Position numbers and translations under genes: made by a program
Shown here: positions 1 through 8,257 of the stretch, in pieces
How positions within the stretch are numbered: position 1 is the first letter of the stretch
Layout of the letters: every line of letters begins with the position of its first letter
From: Planctomyces sp. SH-PL62
GTDB lineage: Bacteria > Planctomycetota > Planctomycetia > Planctomycetales > Planctomycetaceae
NCBI GenBank assembly: GCA_945893045.1
Contig: CAMDEA010000030.1
Span: forward strand, 1 to 58,801
Reading direction: 5' to 3'
Length of the DNA: 58,801 nt
Notes under the pieces: model-generated
Databases searched by the model: none
What the model saw: only the letters and a program-made list of their open reading frames with translations
Told to the model about the DNA's origin: nothing

Positions 1-581
1 GCGATGGTCACGCAGTTCGCATTCAGCGCGCCACGATAACCGGGGAACGCCTCGCCTTTGTCGCCGGCCCCCGGAAACTTCGCGGCCTGATCGGAAGTCA
101 TCAGTCCGATGCCCGCCTGATGCGGATAAAGCCCCGTGAGCAGCGACGCGCGCGACGGACAGCAGCGCGTGCAGGAATAGAACTGCGTAAAGCGCAGCCC
201 GCCCGCCGCGAGCGAGTCGAGATTCGGCGTGCGGATCTCGCCCCCGTAGCACCCAAGGTCCGACCAGCCGAGATCGTCCGCGAGGATGATGAGGATGTTT
301 GGCTTCTTGCCGGCTTTGGTCGCTTTCTCGACTTGAGCCAGCGCGACTGCGTTGACATCGGCCACTTGATCGGCGAGAGCCAACGTGCGGTCGAGCTTCG
401 CATCACAGCAGGGTGCTTTCGCGATCGTGGCCGACGCAGCGTGCGCCGGTAGGCTGCGGACGCTGGCAGCGTCCGCCACATGACGCGCTGACTCGGACGT
501 ATTGGCTGATGCTGCAACGAAGCCAAGTACGGCTCCTGCCGCGAGCACGGCGAATGTCGAGAGTTGCCGGGGAATTCTCAT
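1..581 (-). CDS. Sulfatase, N-terminal part (runs off the left edge)
   Basis: Secreted sulfatase (alkaline-phosphatase superfamily) that would hydrolyse sulfate esters, probably of polysaccharides. The frame is open from an ATG at 581 to the window edge (193 codons). A hydrophobic N-terminus (residues 5-26) is a signal peptide. A linker of about 65 residues precedes [12 protein letters not shown], whose D102-D103 are the usual metal ligands. The motif C140-C-P-S-R carries the cysteine expected to be converted to formylglycine. The gene lies 70 bp downstream of an FGE-type gene on the same strand, so the maturase and its substrate are probably co-expressed. The linker contains a GC hairpin at 456-476. 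The C-terminal domain is outside the window, so substrate class cannot be judged. Confidence 0.93.
   Translation of the reverse strand, partial: MRIPRQLSTFAVLAAGAVLGFVAASANTSESARHVADAASVRSLPAHAASATIAKAPCCDAKLDRTLALADQVADVNAVALAQVEKATKAGKKPNILIILADDLGWSDLGCYGGEIRTPNLDSLAAGGLRFTQFYSCTRCCPSRASLLTGLYPHQAGIGLMTSDQAAKFPGAGDKGEAFPGYRGALNANCVTI
456..476. repeat. GC hairpin inside the sulfatase linker
   Basis: Perfect 9-bp arms (GCGGACGCT / AGCGTCCGC) around GGC. It lies in the poorly constrained segment between the signal peptide and the catalytic domain. It resembles the palindromic elements found elsewhere in this window but has no second copy here. Confidence 0.6.
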
Positions 582-618
582 GGATGCAGCCTTTCAAAAG
601 TGGATTGATTCACTCGTT

Positions 619-686
619 GTAGCCACGTTCGCCAGAACGTGGGGCTTTGCGTCATTGGCCCACACTCTGGCGAGTGTGGCTACCAC
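619..686. repeat. Palindromic element at the FGE gene end
   Basis: Two arms of about 24 bp (GTAGCCACGTTCGCCAGAAC... and its inverse) match at about 20 of 24 positions. Each arm is also an imperfect hairpin, giving a double-hairpin structure. The right arm encodes the last residues and the stop codon of the FGE gene. Confidence 0.75.
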
Positions 687-1767
687 GGACTGGCTTTGCA
701 CATCGGAACCCGATGTGCGACATGCCGGTGTCGGGTGACAAACCGTGCCGAGCACTCGGACGATAGCGCGAACAATACTGGTCGTTGCACAAGAATGATC
801 CGCCGCGTTGAGTTCGGCTGGTCGTGCGAGGATTGCGCGGATCAGCGCTCCGTTCGACGAACGGATTCGCGATCACTACCGAGCCAACTCGACGAGCGTA
901 GGCGTCGTGATCATAGGCATCGCCGCACCACTCCCACACGTTGCCGGCCATGTCGAACAAGCCGAAACCGTTGGGCTTGAACGAGCGAACCGGAGCCGTC
1001 CGTTCGAAGCCATCCGCTTTCGTGTTCGAGTGCGGAAACTTTCCCTGCCAGATGTTGGCGAAGACGCGCAGGTCGCTCGGAGCCTCATCGCCCCAGACAT
1101 ACGGCTTGTCGATCCATCCGCCGCGCGCGGCGAATTCCCATTCCGCTTCTGTCGGCAATCGCTTGCCCGCCCACTTCGCGAACGCGACCGCATCATCCCA
1201 CGAGACATGAACGGCCGGATGCAGTTCGCGGCCATCGAGATTGCTCTCCGGACCATCGGGATGTTTCCAATTCGCACCGGGAGTCCAACTCCACCACTGC
1301 GAGAAATCTTTCAGATCCACCGGCCCGTCGGTCATCGTGAAGACGAGCGATCCTGCCACCAACTTTTCTTTCGGCGGAGCCGGCGTTCCCGGCGGCGACT
1401 GCGCGAGAATCTCCGCGACGGTCGGTACTCGTTCTGCCGTCGTGACGTAACTCGTCGCTTCAATGAATGCGCGAAACTGCGCGTTGGTCACTTCAGTCTC
1501 GTCGATCCAAAACCCATCAACGCGCACTCGGTGCGCCGGCTTCTCATCCGGCCAGCCGAGTTCCGAATCGGTCCCCATCGTGAACTCGCCGCTGGCAATC
1601 CAGATCATGCCAGGAACTGTGACCACAGGCGGCTCGCCGGTCGGCTGGTTCGCCGTTGAATCGCGAACGGCGGTTCCCGTTGGCGGCGCGTTCCACCACT
1701 TCGTGGCCACGAACACCAGGGCAAACGCGGAGAGTCCAGCACCGAGCGTCAGCAGGTTGTTTTTCAT
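652..1767 (-). CDS. Formylglycine-generating enzyme (SUMF1/FGE family)
   Basis: Copper-dependent oxidase family that converts the active-site cysteine of sulfatases to formylglycine. The 371-residue protein begins with a membrane anchor or signal (MKNNLLTLGAGLSAFALVFV). The FGE-sulfatase fold follows, with the motifs PGMIWIASGEFTMG, VTNAQF, HPAVHVSWDDA, LPTEAEWEFAARGG and GNVWEW. Near the C-terminus GGSFLC327NDQYC332 keeps both catalytic cysteines (C-X4-C) and ends in HIGFRC, so it should be a true FGE rather than a non-catalytic SUMF1 relative. The start at 1767 is preferred because the upstream extension lies outside the hydrophobic anchor. It sits directly upstream of a sulfatase. The last about 10 residues come from a palindromic element. 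Confidence 0.92.
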   Translation of the reverse strand: MKNNLLTLGAGLSAFALVFVATKWWNAPPTGTAVRDSTANQPTGEPPVVTVPGMIWIASGEFTMGTDSELGWPDEKPAHRVRVDGFWIDETEVTNAQFRAFIEATSYVTTAERVPTVAEILAQSPPGTPAPPKEKLVAGSLVFTMTDGPVDLKDFSQWWSWTPGANWKHPDGPESNLDGRELHPAVHVSWDDAVAFAKWAGKRLPTEAEWEFAARGGWIDKPYVWGDEAPSDLRVFANIWQGKFPHSNTKADGFERTAPVRSFKPNGFGLFDMAGNVWEWCGDAYDHDAYARRVGSVVIANPFVERSADPRNPRTTSRTQRGGSFLCNDQYCSRYRPSARHGLSPDTGMSHIGFRCAKPVRGSHTRQSVGQ

Positions 1768-1809
1768 GTTGTGACTTTGGCAACGCAACTGACATCGCAC
1801 GGATCGCTC

Positions 1810-1868
1810 GACGTGGAGCACGTTTTCAATGTGCTCGTCACGGGCATGCTGAAAACGTGCCTCACGTC
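1810..1868. repeat. Inverted repeat between the FGE and TPR-protein genes
   Basis: Two abutting arms of about 29-30 bp, the left beginning GACGTGGAGCACGTTTTCA and the right its imperfect inverse. The element fills the gap between the FGE start (1767) and the stop of the next gene (1886). There is no T-tract, so it is not an obvious intrinsic terminator. Confidence 0.7.
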
Positions 1869-1885
1869 TCGGCAGCGTCGCCGCG

Positions 1886-3709
1886 CTAGCTCTTCTTGAA
1901 TTCCAAGCCGGGGGCTTTCGCGTCGTCGCCGATCATTTTGAAGAGGAACTGCGACGGGTTGGTGAAGTCGATCTCGGCGAGCATCGTGCCGCCACCGTCT
2001 TCGGTTTCGAGAGCGAGGTTGTTTTGATCGACGGCAAAGGCTCCCTTCACCGACTGCTTCTCTTTGCCACGCGAGTAGGTCCAAACAAAGCCCCCCTCCT
2101 TCGTGAGGTCGAGTTGGAACGTCGCCCCTTGGCTGGTCGCCTTCCAGGTGCCGACGAACTGCTCAGACTTGAGCACCTTTTCCGGTGGCACGGCCGGAGG
2201 TTCGGGAGGCGTGTCGGACTTTTTGGATTCGTCGGTCGGAGCTGTCATGGCGACCAACTGCTTGAGCAGCTTGTCGTCCGGCAACAGTGCTTGAGCCAGC
2301 TTGAATTGCTTAGCCGAGTTCTCGGCGTAGTTGCAAGTCTGGTAGTGATAGCCCAGCAGGAAGTGAGCGTCGGCCGACTTCGGATTGGCCTTCGCGAATT
2401 CTTCGAGGGCGCGAAGCTGCTTCGTGTAACTGTCAGCCTCGCCGTACAAGCTGATCATCGTCGTCCAATTCCAACCGGGACCGGCCGAGAGAATCGCATA
2501 CGTTGCGGCGGCGGATTCGGGATATTTCTTCAGAGCGAACAGCACAAGACCACGGAACTCATGGACGGCGGTGTCGCGCGGCATGGTTTTCAAGGTCGTG
2601 TCGAGCTTCGTGAGCGCGCTCGCGTAGTCGCCGTCGTGAAACGCCGTGCGAGCCTCATCAAGAGCGGCCATTCCTTCGTCCGTCGGCTGCGCCTCGGATG
2701 AAGATGTTGCCGCGCCGGGATCGGTCGCCGTTGTGCTCGCACTGTCGGAATAAACGACCAACGGTTGCGAGTAGTTGTACGTGGTGGAACTGCTCTCCGT
2801 GTAATACGGATTCGAGTAACCCCAATAGCCCCAACCGTAGCCGATGCGATTGACTCCCCACGCGGTCAAACCGATCGCGGCCGCGACCGGATAGTTGTCC
2901 CACATGTAGCCCCAACCGGCTCCGGGATGCCAACAGCCGTGATACCAGTCACCGTGATTGTTGATGTGCCCATCGGCCCAACCCTGCCAGTCTTCGCGAT
3001 TGTTGTTGCGGAAGTCCTGACGATTGCCCTGCATGTCCTGTCGATGGCTCTGCCAGTCTTCGCGTCCCGACGACATCCGATTGCTCAAATCACCTTGCCG
3101 GCCTTCGAGCGTCTGCGGTCGATTCGCACCTTGATTCGGCAAACGCGAACCAGCTCCTGCATTGCCCAGCCCCGGCAACCGTGCCGGTTGCTGCGCGATG
3201 CCAACTCGATTGTTGTTGTTCACGACATTCCCGGTCCCGCCCCCCGGTCGATTCGCGACGCCCTGGCCAGCACCAATTCCTTGTCCGGCTCCGGCACCAG
3301 GTCGATTCGCCGGCAATGTGGAGGGACGCGATCCCGCACCCGGGCGATTCGCCGGTTGAGTTGCCGGACGATTTCCTGCTCCAACATTTCCACCACCGGT
3401 ATTCGGCCGCGTACCGGCACCTGCTCCGGGATTGGGTCGAGCTGCCGGTGCTGAGGGACGTGCCGCCGCGCCACCACCACCACTCGGACGACTAAACGAC
3501 GGCGAACTTCCCACCGAGTGCCCGCCGCCGCCAGAGAATCCACCGCTGGGCCGAGCTCCACCACCACCGCTGAATCCGCCCCCTCCACCTCGCGCGCCAC
3601 CACCTCCACCACCTCCACCGCGTCCGCCGCGACCGAATGCAAAGTCGGTCGAGCCAATCGCCACGGCGACCATCGCCGCCACCATCGTGATCCAGAATCG
3701 TGTCTTCAT
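1886..3709 (-). CDS. Exported Gly-rich protein with TPR segment
   Basis: 607 residues. A signal peptide (about residues 1-26) is followed by a long low-complexity Gly/Arg/Ser/Pro tract with G-G runs and N-R-P-G-A repeats to about residue 190. Next is an Asn/Arg-rich stretch, then a Tyr/Trp/Gly-rich segment (about 250-300). An acidic Ser/Thr linker precedes a tetratricopeptide region (about 345-490: EARTAFHDGDYASALTKLD, AVHEFRGLVLFALKKYPES). The C-terminus is a small beta-rich domain with GTWKATSQGATFQLDL, lipocalin-like by eye. The start has a GGAG ribosome site. The layout suggests a cell-surface or periplasmic scaffold, and TPRs usually mediate protein contacts. No enzymatic motif is seen and the function is unknown. 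Confidence 0.82.
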   Translation of the reverse strand: MKTRFWITMVAAMVAVAIGSTDFAFGRGGRGGGGGGGGARGGGGGFSGGGGARPSGGFSGGGGHSVGSSPSFSRPSGGGGAAARPSAPAARPNPGAGAGTRPNTGGGNVGAGNRPATQPANRPGAGSRPSTLPANRPGAGAGQGIGAGQGVANRPGGGTGNVVNNNNRVGIAQQPARLPGLGNAGAGSRLPNQGANRPQTLEGRQGDLSNRMSSGREDWQSHRQDMQGNRQDFRNNNREDWQGWADGHINNHGDWYHGCWHPGAGWGYMWDNYPVAAAIGLTAWGVNRIGYGWGYWGYSNPYYTESSSTTYNYSQPLVVYSDSASTTATDPGAATSSSEAQPTDEGMAALDEARTAFHDGDYASALTKLDTTLKTMPRDTAVHEFRGLVLFALKKYPESAAATYAILSAGPGWNWTTMISLYGEADSYTKQLRALEEFAKANPKSADAHFLLGYHYQTCNYAENSAKQFKLAQALLPDDKLLKQLVAMTAPTDESKKSDTPPEPPAVPPEKVLKSEQFVGTWKATSQGATFQLDLTKEGGFVWTYSRGKEKQSVKGAFAVDQNNLALETEDGGGTMLAEIDFTNPSQFLFKMIGDDAKAPGLEFKKS

Positions 3710-3727
3710 CGGAATGTCTCCGGTTTT

Positions 3728-3862
3728 GTAGCTTGGCTCTCTGAGCCGAGCCGTTGTTCTTGTTTCAGTGAGTTATGGCACCGGACGATGGCTGCGTCGC
3801 GATCTGTCCGTAGGGCCGTGAATGCGCGGCGTGAAGAGGCTCGGCTCGGAGAGCCAAGCGAC
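3728..3862. repeat. Inverted repeat between divergently arranged transcripts
   Basis: Arms of about 25 bp at 3728-3752 (GTAGCTTGGCTCTCTGAGCC...) and 3838-3862 match at about 22 of 25 positions across an 85-bp spacer. The right arm ends 3 bp from the stop codon of the DUF4440-like gene. Confidence 0.75.
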
Positions 3863-3864
3863 GA

Positions 3865-4797
3865 CTACTTCGGTTGCGGCGGTTGTCGCACGACGTGGAC
3901 TTCGACCGGCGGCAACAGTTCGTTGCCGAGGACTCGATCGAGCGAGCGAAACACGTAACGATCCAGTCCAGTCGGCTCGATGTGATTTGTCGCGGACGCG
4001 GTCGATCCATCGCTGTGAACGCTGGTGGCTTTGATGAGCCAGCCGGTTTCAGTCGGCGTCCACAAGCTCTCGCCGTAGCCACCTTCGGTATCGAAGATCC
4101 ACGCCTTGAATCGCTTCGTCAGCGGATCCCAACCAATTCGCTGGCTGATCTTCATCGTGTCTCTTCCAGCTTGTCGCACGACAACCTCTTGAAGCAGAAA
4201 GCTCTCGTTGTCGGCCCAGCGGCAAGAGGTCTTCACGATCCCCTCACGACTCTCATCGATCCAATCGCCGACCAGCCACGCCAGAGCTTGCAGATGCTCG
4301 CGATGCGTCGGCTGGGCCGGCATGTCGCGCACGAGCCCCATCGACCACTTTCCGTCGCGCAGCACATGCAGCACGCTGTAGCGACCACGTTCCGGCGTCT
4401 CACTGGGAGCGGACGTCGTTGTGGTGGAACCGGTCTCGACGGCCAGCGCCGTGCCGATGAAGCGGATCGACTCGATCGCCACTTCGATCTTGGTCTGGGG
4501 AGACTCTTCAAACACACCGGCGAAGAGACTCTCGATCTCCGCGCGGCCCTGAACGGTGTTGTCATCCTCATCAACGATCTGAGCTTCCGACAGGAATAAC
4601 TCAGAGAGAGCCTTCGCATCGTGAGCGTTGTACGTCTTCACGAACTGCGCGACTGACGCCCGAATCGCGGCCTCGTGTTTGTTCGGTTCGGCGTCCGCGA
4701 CTTTCTTCGTTGACTTGGCAGGCTCTTGAGCGACCGCCGCCCAAATCGACCAAGCCAGCAGGCTCAGTCCAATGCACGAGCATAATGTCTTCTTCAT
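3865..4797 (-). CDS. Secreted SnoaL/DUF4440-like protein
   Basis: 310 residues with a signal peptide (MKKTLCSCIGLSLLAWSIW). The N-terminal half resembles the NTF2-like SgcJ/EcaC/DUF4440 fold: AAIRASVAQFVKTYNAHDA, then ALSELFLSEAQIVDEDDN and RAEIESLFAGVFEES. The C-terminal half (about 160-300: LAWLVGDWIDESREG, FLLQEVVVRQ, RIGWDPLTKRFKAWIFDTEG) resembles the DUF1579-like domain often fused to it in planctomycetes. The start at 4797 has a strong ribosome site (GGAGGGACACC). NTF2-like folds bind small hydrophobic ligands or act as accessory domains, but no specific substrate can be deduced here. Confidence 0.85.
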   Translation of the reverse strand: MKKTLCSCIGLSLLAWSIWAAVAQEPAKSTKKVADAEPNKHEAAIRASVAQFVKTYNAHDAKALSELFLSEAQIVDEDDNTVQGRAEIESLFAGVFEESPQTKIEVAIESIRFIGTALAVETGSTTTTSAPSETPERGRYSVLHVLRDGKWSMGLVRDMPAQPTHREHLQALAWLVGDWIDESREGIVKTSCRWADNESFLLQEVVVRQAGRDTMKISQRIGWDPLTKRFKAWIFDTEGGYGESLWTPTETGWLIKATSVHSDGSTASATNHIEPTGLDRYVFRSLDRVLGNELLPPVEVHVVRQPPQPK

Positions 4798-5026
4798 GGT
4801 GTCCCTCCTCGGTGGATGAGCGTCGGCGACCACGAATGCGATCGCGAAAGGCAGGTCGATGATAGCCAGCCAACATCAGAAAGAAACTTTCGCCGCGTTC
4901 GGGTTCACGACAATTTCGCACGCCCGCATTTTTGCGAGGTCACGTCGGCGCATCGCTCACTGGAGGAGGAAGATTGATCCGTGTGGGAGATGGCGTTAGC
5001 TTGCTCGGTGAACTTGGCCGATACTT

Positions 5027-5124
5027 GTGGGTCAGGCGTTCCAGCCTGACCCCGAACAACCAACGACTTTGGATTGCCAACAACGTCGCCCGCCCGCCGG
5101 GTCAGTCTGGAAAGGCTGACCTAC
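5027..5124. repeat. Inverted repeat upstream of the DUF1501 gene
   Basis: Arms of about 25 bp (GTGGGTCAGGCGTTCCAGCC... at about 5027-5054 and its imperfect inverse at about 5099-5124) are separated by about 45 bp. Each arm is itself a hairpin with GGTCAG/CTGACC ends. The element ends 25 bp before the preferred start codon at 5149. Confidence 0.72.
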
Positions 5125-5148
5125 CTTCCCCGCTGGAGTTTTCTCGCC

Positions 5149-6555
5149 ATGCCTGCCACGAAGTTTTGCCCGGGACCGATCTCACGCCGTGGTTTTTTGG
5201 AGATTGGTTCAACCGCATTCGCCGCGCTCGGCCTGAGCAACATGCTGCGATTGAAAGCGGAAGCCGCTGCTGCGGTCGGCGCAGACTCGGACACCTCCGT
5301 CATTTTTGTCTGGCTGCCCGGTGGTCCTCCTCACCAGGAGACGTTTGATTTGAAGCCGGAAGCTCCGCTGGAGTATCGCGGCGAGTTCCGGCCGATCCCG
5401 ACCACCGTCCCTGGCCTCGACATTTGCGAGCACTTACCGCTGCTCGCGAAGGTCGCTCACAAGTATTCGATCATCCGCTCGGTCGCGCATGGCTTCGCGG
5501 ATCACGGTGGCGGTCACAAGAAGTTTCTGACCGGCCGCAATCCGAACGAGCCCTCTGGGTTTGTGAACGATCATCCGATGGTCGGCTCGATGGTCGCCAA
5601 GATGCGCGAGTCGAAAAACGTCGGCATGCCCAATTACATCTGCGGCACCGATGGCGGGCGGCAGAACATCGACACGTTCAGTTTTGGCAGCGCGTACTTG
5701 CCGCCGACGACCCACCCCTTCACGTTTTGGGGTGACCCCAATGACTCGAAGTTCGAGGTCCAGAACCTGTCGGTCTCGAAGTCGATCGAAACGCGGCTCG
5801 ATGACCGAGTCACGCTGCTGGACGGCATCGACAAGCTCCGCAAAGACACCGACCGTTTTGGCGCGATGGCCTCGCTCGATGAGTTCAACAAGAAAGCGCT
5901 TGAACTGCTGACGAGCAACAAGTGCCGTGACGCCTTCGACATCACCAAGGAATCCGCTGAGACACGCGACCGCTACGGCCGCCACGTCTACGGACAGCGA
6001 GCACTCCTCGCACGGCGACTGGCCGAAGCGGGGGCCAGCTTCGTGACCGTCACGATGGAGAATCCTTGTCCCGGCAAAGAGTTCCCGTTCGGAGTCACCT
6101 ACAATTGGGACTCGCACGCCGTGAACTGCCACATGTTTACCGACCTGCTGATGAAGCTGCCGATGCTCGATCAATCGGTCGCCGCGCTGGTTCACGACCT
6201 CTACGACCGCGGCCTCGACAAAAAAGTCATGTTGATCGTCACAGGCGAGTTCGGCCGCACACCGCGCATCAACTCGACGATCGGTTCGCAAACGAAGGTC
6301 ATGCAACCAGGCCGCGATCACTGGCCGCAAGCGATGTCGATCCTCGTCAGCGGCGGTGGCTTGAAGACTGGCGTGGTGGTTGGTTCGACCAACAGCAAAG
6401 CCGAACATCCGAAAGACCGACCGCTGGAACCGAACGATCTCTGGGCGACGATGTTCCAACACCTCGGCATCGACACCGAACACGCCTTCCCAGATCACCA
6501 AGGCCGCCCGATGCCGATTCTCGCGACCGGCACGCCGATCAGCGAACTGATTTGA
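5149..6555 (+). CDS. DUF1501 Tat-exported protein
   Basis: 468 residues of the DUF1501 family, an alkaline-phosphatase-like fold that is very abundant in planctomycetes and often paired with cytochrome-type DUF1549/DUF1553 proteins (none adjacent here). A twin-arginine signal is clear (ISRRGFLEIGSTAFAALGLS). Conserved stretches are SVIFVWLPGGPPHQETFDLKP, the pre-motif HGFADHGGGHKKFLTG, GEFGRTPRIN and GRDHWPQAMSILVSGGG. The start at 5149 is preferred because it places the Tat motif near the N-terminus and excludes codons formed by the upstream palindrome. The biochemical role of the family is not settled. It is probably periplasmic. Confidence 0.93.
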   Translation: MPATKFCPGPISRRGFLEIGSTAFAALGLSNMLRLKAEAAAAVGADSDTSVIFVWLPGGPPHQETFDLKPEAPLEYRGEFRPIPTTVPGLDICEHLPLLAKVAHKYSIIRSVAHGFADHGGGHKKFLTGRNPNEPSGFVNDHPMVGSMVAKMRESKNVGMPNYICGTDGGRQNIDTFSFGSAYLPPTTHPFTFWGDPNDSKFEVQNLSVSKSIETRLDDRVTLLDGIDKLRKDTDRFGAMASLDEFNKKALELLTSNKCRDAFDITKESAETRDRYGRHVYGQRALLARRLAEAGASFVTVTMENPCPGKEFPFGVTYNWDSHAVNCHMFTDLLMKLPMLDQSVAALVHDLYDRGLDKKVMLIVTGEFGRTPRINSTIGSQTKVMQPGRDHWPQAMSILVSGGGLKTGVVVGSTNSKAEHPKDRPLEPNDLWATMFQHLGIDTEHAFPDHQGRPMPILATGTPISELI

Positions 6556-6556
6556 A

Positions 6557-6618
6557 GTTCGTAGTCCCGCCTTTAGGCGGAATGTTTCTGATGACCGCCT
6601 AAAGGCGGAACTACGAAC
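6557..6618. repeat. Palindromic element, family I, copy 1
   Basis: Arms of 24 bp at 6557-6580 (GTTCGTAGTCCCGCCTTTAG...) and 6595-6618 are inverse with one mismatch around a 14-nt loop. The element lies between two convergent genes. It starts one base after the DUF1501 stop and contains the rsmB stop at 6611-6613, so it may act as a two-way transcript end. A related copy is at 18094-18151. Confidence 0.8.
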
Positions 6619-8257
6619 CTTCCGATCGCAGCAGGCACTGAAATCCGCCGTCGGCGTTTCGTCCCGGCGTGAGTTCGTGCTGCTCCACGATCTTGAGCTT
6701 CTGTCGGAAGTGACAAGCCGCTTCAACAACGGAGCTGTTCTCGTCCGGTTCAATGCTGCACGTCGAGTAGACGATGCGGCCTCCGGGCTTCAACCGGCTG
6801 GTGGCGGCGAGCAACAGCAACAGTTGGATGCGCGACAACTCTTCGAGATCCTCCGGTTGAATGCGCCACCGCGCGTCCGGGCGTTTCCCGAGCACTCCGG
6901 TGTTGGAACAGGGCGCGTCGATCAAGATGGCATCGAACGGACCGGGGGGGATGTTTGATCCTTCGAGCGTCACTGTGGCAGTCTCGATGATCGACAGGCC
7001 CAATCGCTCGGCATTCTGCGTGACGAGTTTCAGTCGCGTCTCGCTGCTGTCGGTCGCGATGAGTCGGCCTTCGTTGCGCATCAACTCGGCGAGGTGTGTT
7101 GTCTTCGTTCCCGGAGCGGCGCACAGGTCGAGCACCGTCTCGCCCGGTTGCGGAGCCAGCAACTCGGCCGCTTGCTGAGCGGACTCGTCTTGAACAACGA
7201 ACTCCCCTTCCGCGAAGCCAGGCAACAGGTCGATGCGCGTCGGCGAGTCGAGCCGGATCGAGGTCGGCAACTCACCGGCGCTGGCAGCGATACCCGCTTC
7301 CGCGAACTTCGCGAGCAGCGTGTCGCGATCGGTGCGCAAGCGATTGACTCGCAGGCTGAGCGACGACGGGGTATTGAACCAGAAGCCGAGCCGGCAGAGT
7401 TCGGCGAAGTCGAAACGCTCAGACCAACGCTCGACCAACCAATGCGGCAGGCTGAACGCTTTCGAGAGGTACGACAGAGGTTGCTCGGCCGGACTAGCGA
7501 AGATCGGTTGCGACAATCGACGGTATCGACAAGCCGTCAGCGGCAGCGCGAACGGCGACGGTTCGTCGATCGACTGGTCGGTGATCAACCGCGCGACGCT
7601 GCGCAGGCAGCCGTTCGCGAAGCCGGCCCAATCGTCGCGGCCAAGCCAGCGGCTGAGTTCGACGGTCTCGGACGTCGCGGCGTAATCGGCGACGCCGTTG
7701 CACAGCGCGAGTTGATACGTGCCGAGTCGCAGCAGCATCCACAACGCAGGTTCGACGTTCTCGCGCGGGCGACTCACAGCGACGGACAACAGCGTGTCGA
7801 GCGTGTTCTTGCGACGCACTACTCCAAACGCCAACTCGGTGGCGAGTCGCCGCTCGATCGGCGGTAGCTCGCCGCGAGTGATTTGGATTTCGAGATGCTC
7901 GTTGACGTAATCGTTCGAGTACGCCGCCGCGAGCAACGTTGCCAGCGCGACTTGTCGAGCGGTCTTGCCGACCGGAATCGGCGGCATCGTCGGTTCTCGA
8001 AATTCCGTGTCACGCTGTTCGAATCGTGGACGCTGCTCGAATCTCGGCGGCTGACCGTAAGAATCACCGCGTGGCGGACCGCGCCGCTGATCGTCGCCTC
8101 GTGACCCTCGACCTCCACCTCCGTAGCCGCCGCCGCCTTGACGGCCTCCGTATCCGCCGCCTCCCGAACGTCCGCCGCCAGATCGGCCGCGTCCGAAACT
8201 GCCACCGCCGGATCGGCCTCCGCCGCCTGAGCGGCCTCCCTGTTGAGATTCATTCAT
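6611..8257 (-). CDS. rsmB: 16S rRNA m5C967 methyltransferase RsmB with RGG-rich N-terminus
   Basis: 548 residues. After about 95 residues of Gly/Arg-rich repeats (RSGGGG, YGGRQGGGG, RGSRGDDQRRG) comes the NusB-like domain (KTARQVALATLLAAA to about residue 240) and then the Rossmann methyltransferase domain. SAM motif I is DLCAAPGTKTTHLAEL. Motif IV is DAPCSNTGVLGKRPDARWR, and motif VI STCSIEPDEN carries the catalytic cysteine. The enzyme methylates C967 of 16S rRNA in E. coli. The start at 8257 shares one base with the aroA stop (TGATG), indicating translational coupling. The RGG-like extension is absent from standard RsmB and looks like an added RNA-binding tail. Confidence 0.93.
   Translation of the reverse strand: MNESQQGGRSGGGGRSGGGSFGRGRSGGGRSGGGGYGGRQGGGGYGGGGRGSRGDDQRRGPPRGDSYGQPPRFEQRPRFEQRDTEFREPTMPPIPVGKTARQVALATLLAAAYSNDYVNEHLEIQITRGELPPIERRLATELAFGVVRRKNTLDTLLSVAVSRPRENVEPALWMLLRLGTYQLALCNGVADYAATSETVELSRWLGRDDWAGFANGCLRSVARLITDQSIDEPSPFALPLTACRYRRLSQPIFASPAEQPLSYLSKAFSLPHWLVERWSERFDFAELCRLGFWFNTPSSLSLRVNRLRTDRDTLLAKFAEAGIAASAGELPTSIRLDSPTRIDLLPGFAEGEFVVQDESAQQAAELLAPQPGETVLDLCAAPGTKTTHLAELMRNEGRLIATDSSETRLKLVTQNAERLGLSIIETATVTLEGSNIPPGPFDAILIDAPCSNTGVLGKRPDARWRIQPEDLEELSRIQLLLLLAATSRLKPGGRIVYSTCSIEPDENSSVVEAACHFRQKLKIVEQHELTPGRNADGGFQCLLRSEGS

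Noticed and set aside
2024..3454. Plus-strand open frames opposite the Gly-rich TPR protein
   Set aside because: They are antisense products of a GC-rich low-complexity gene and have no recognisable domains.
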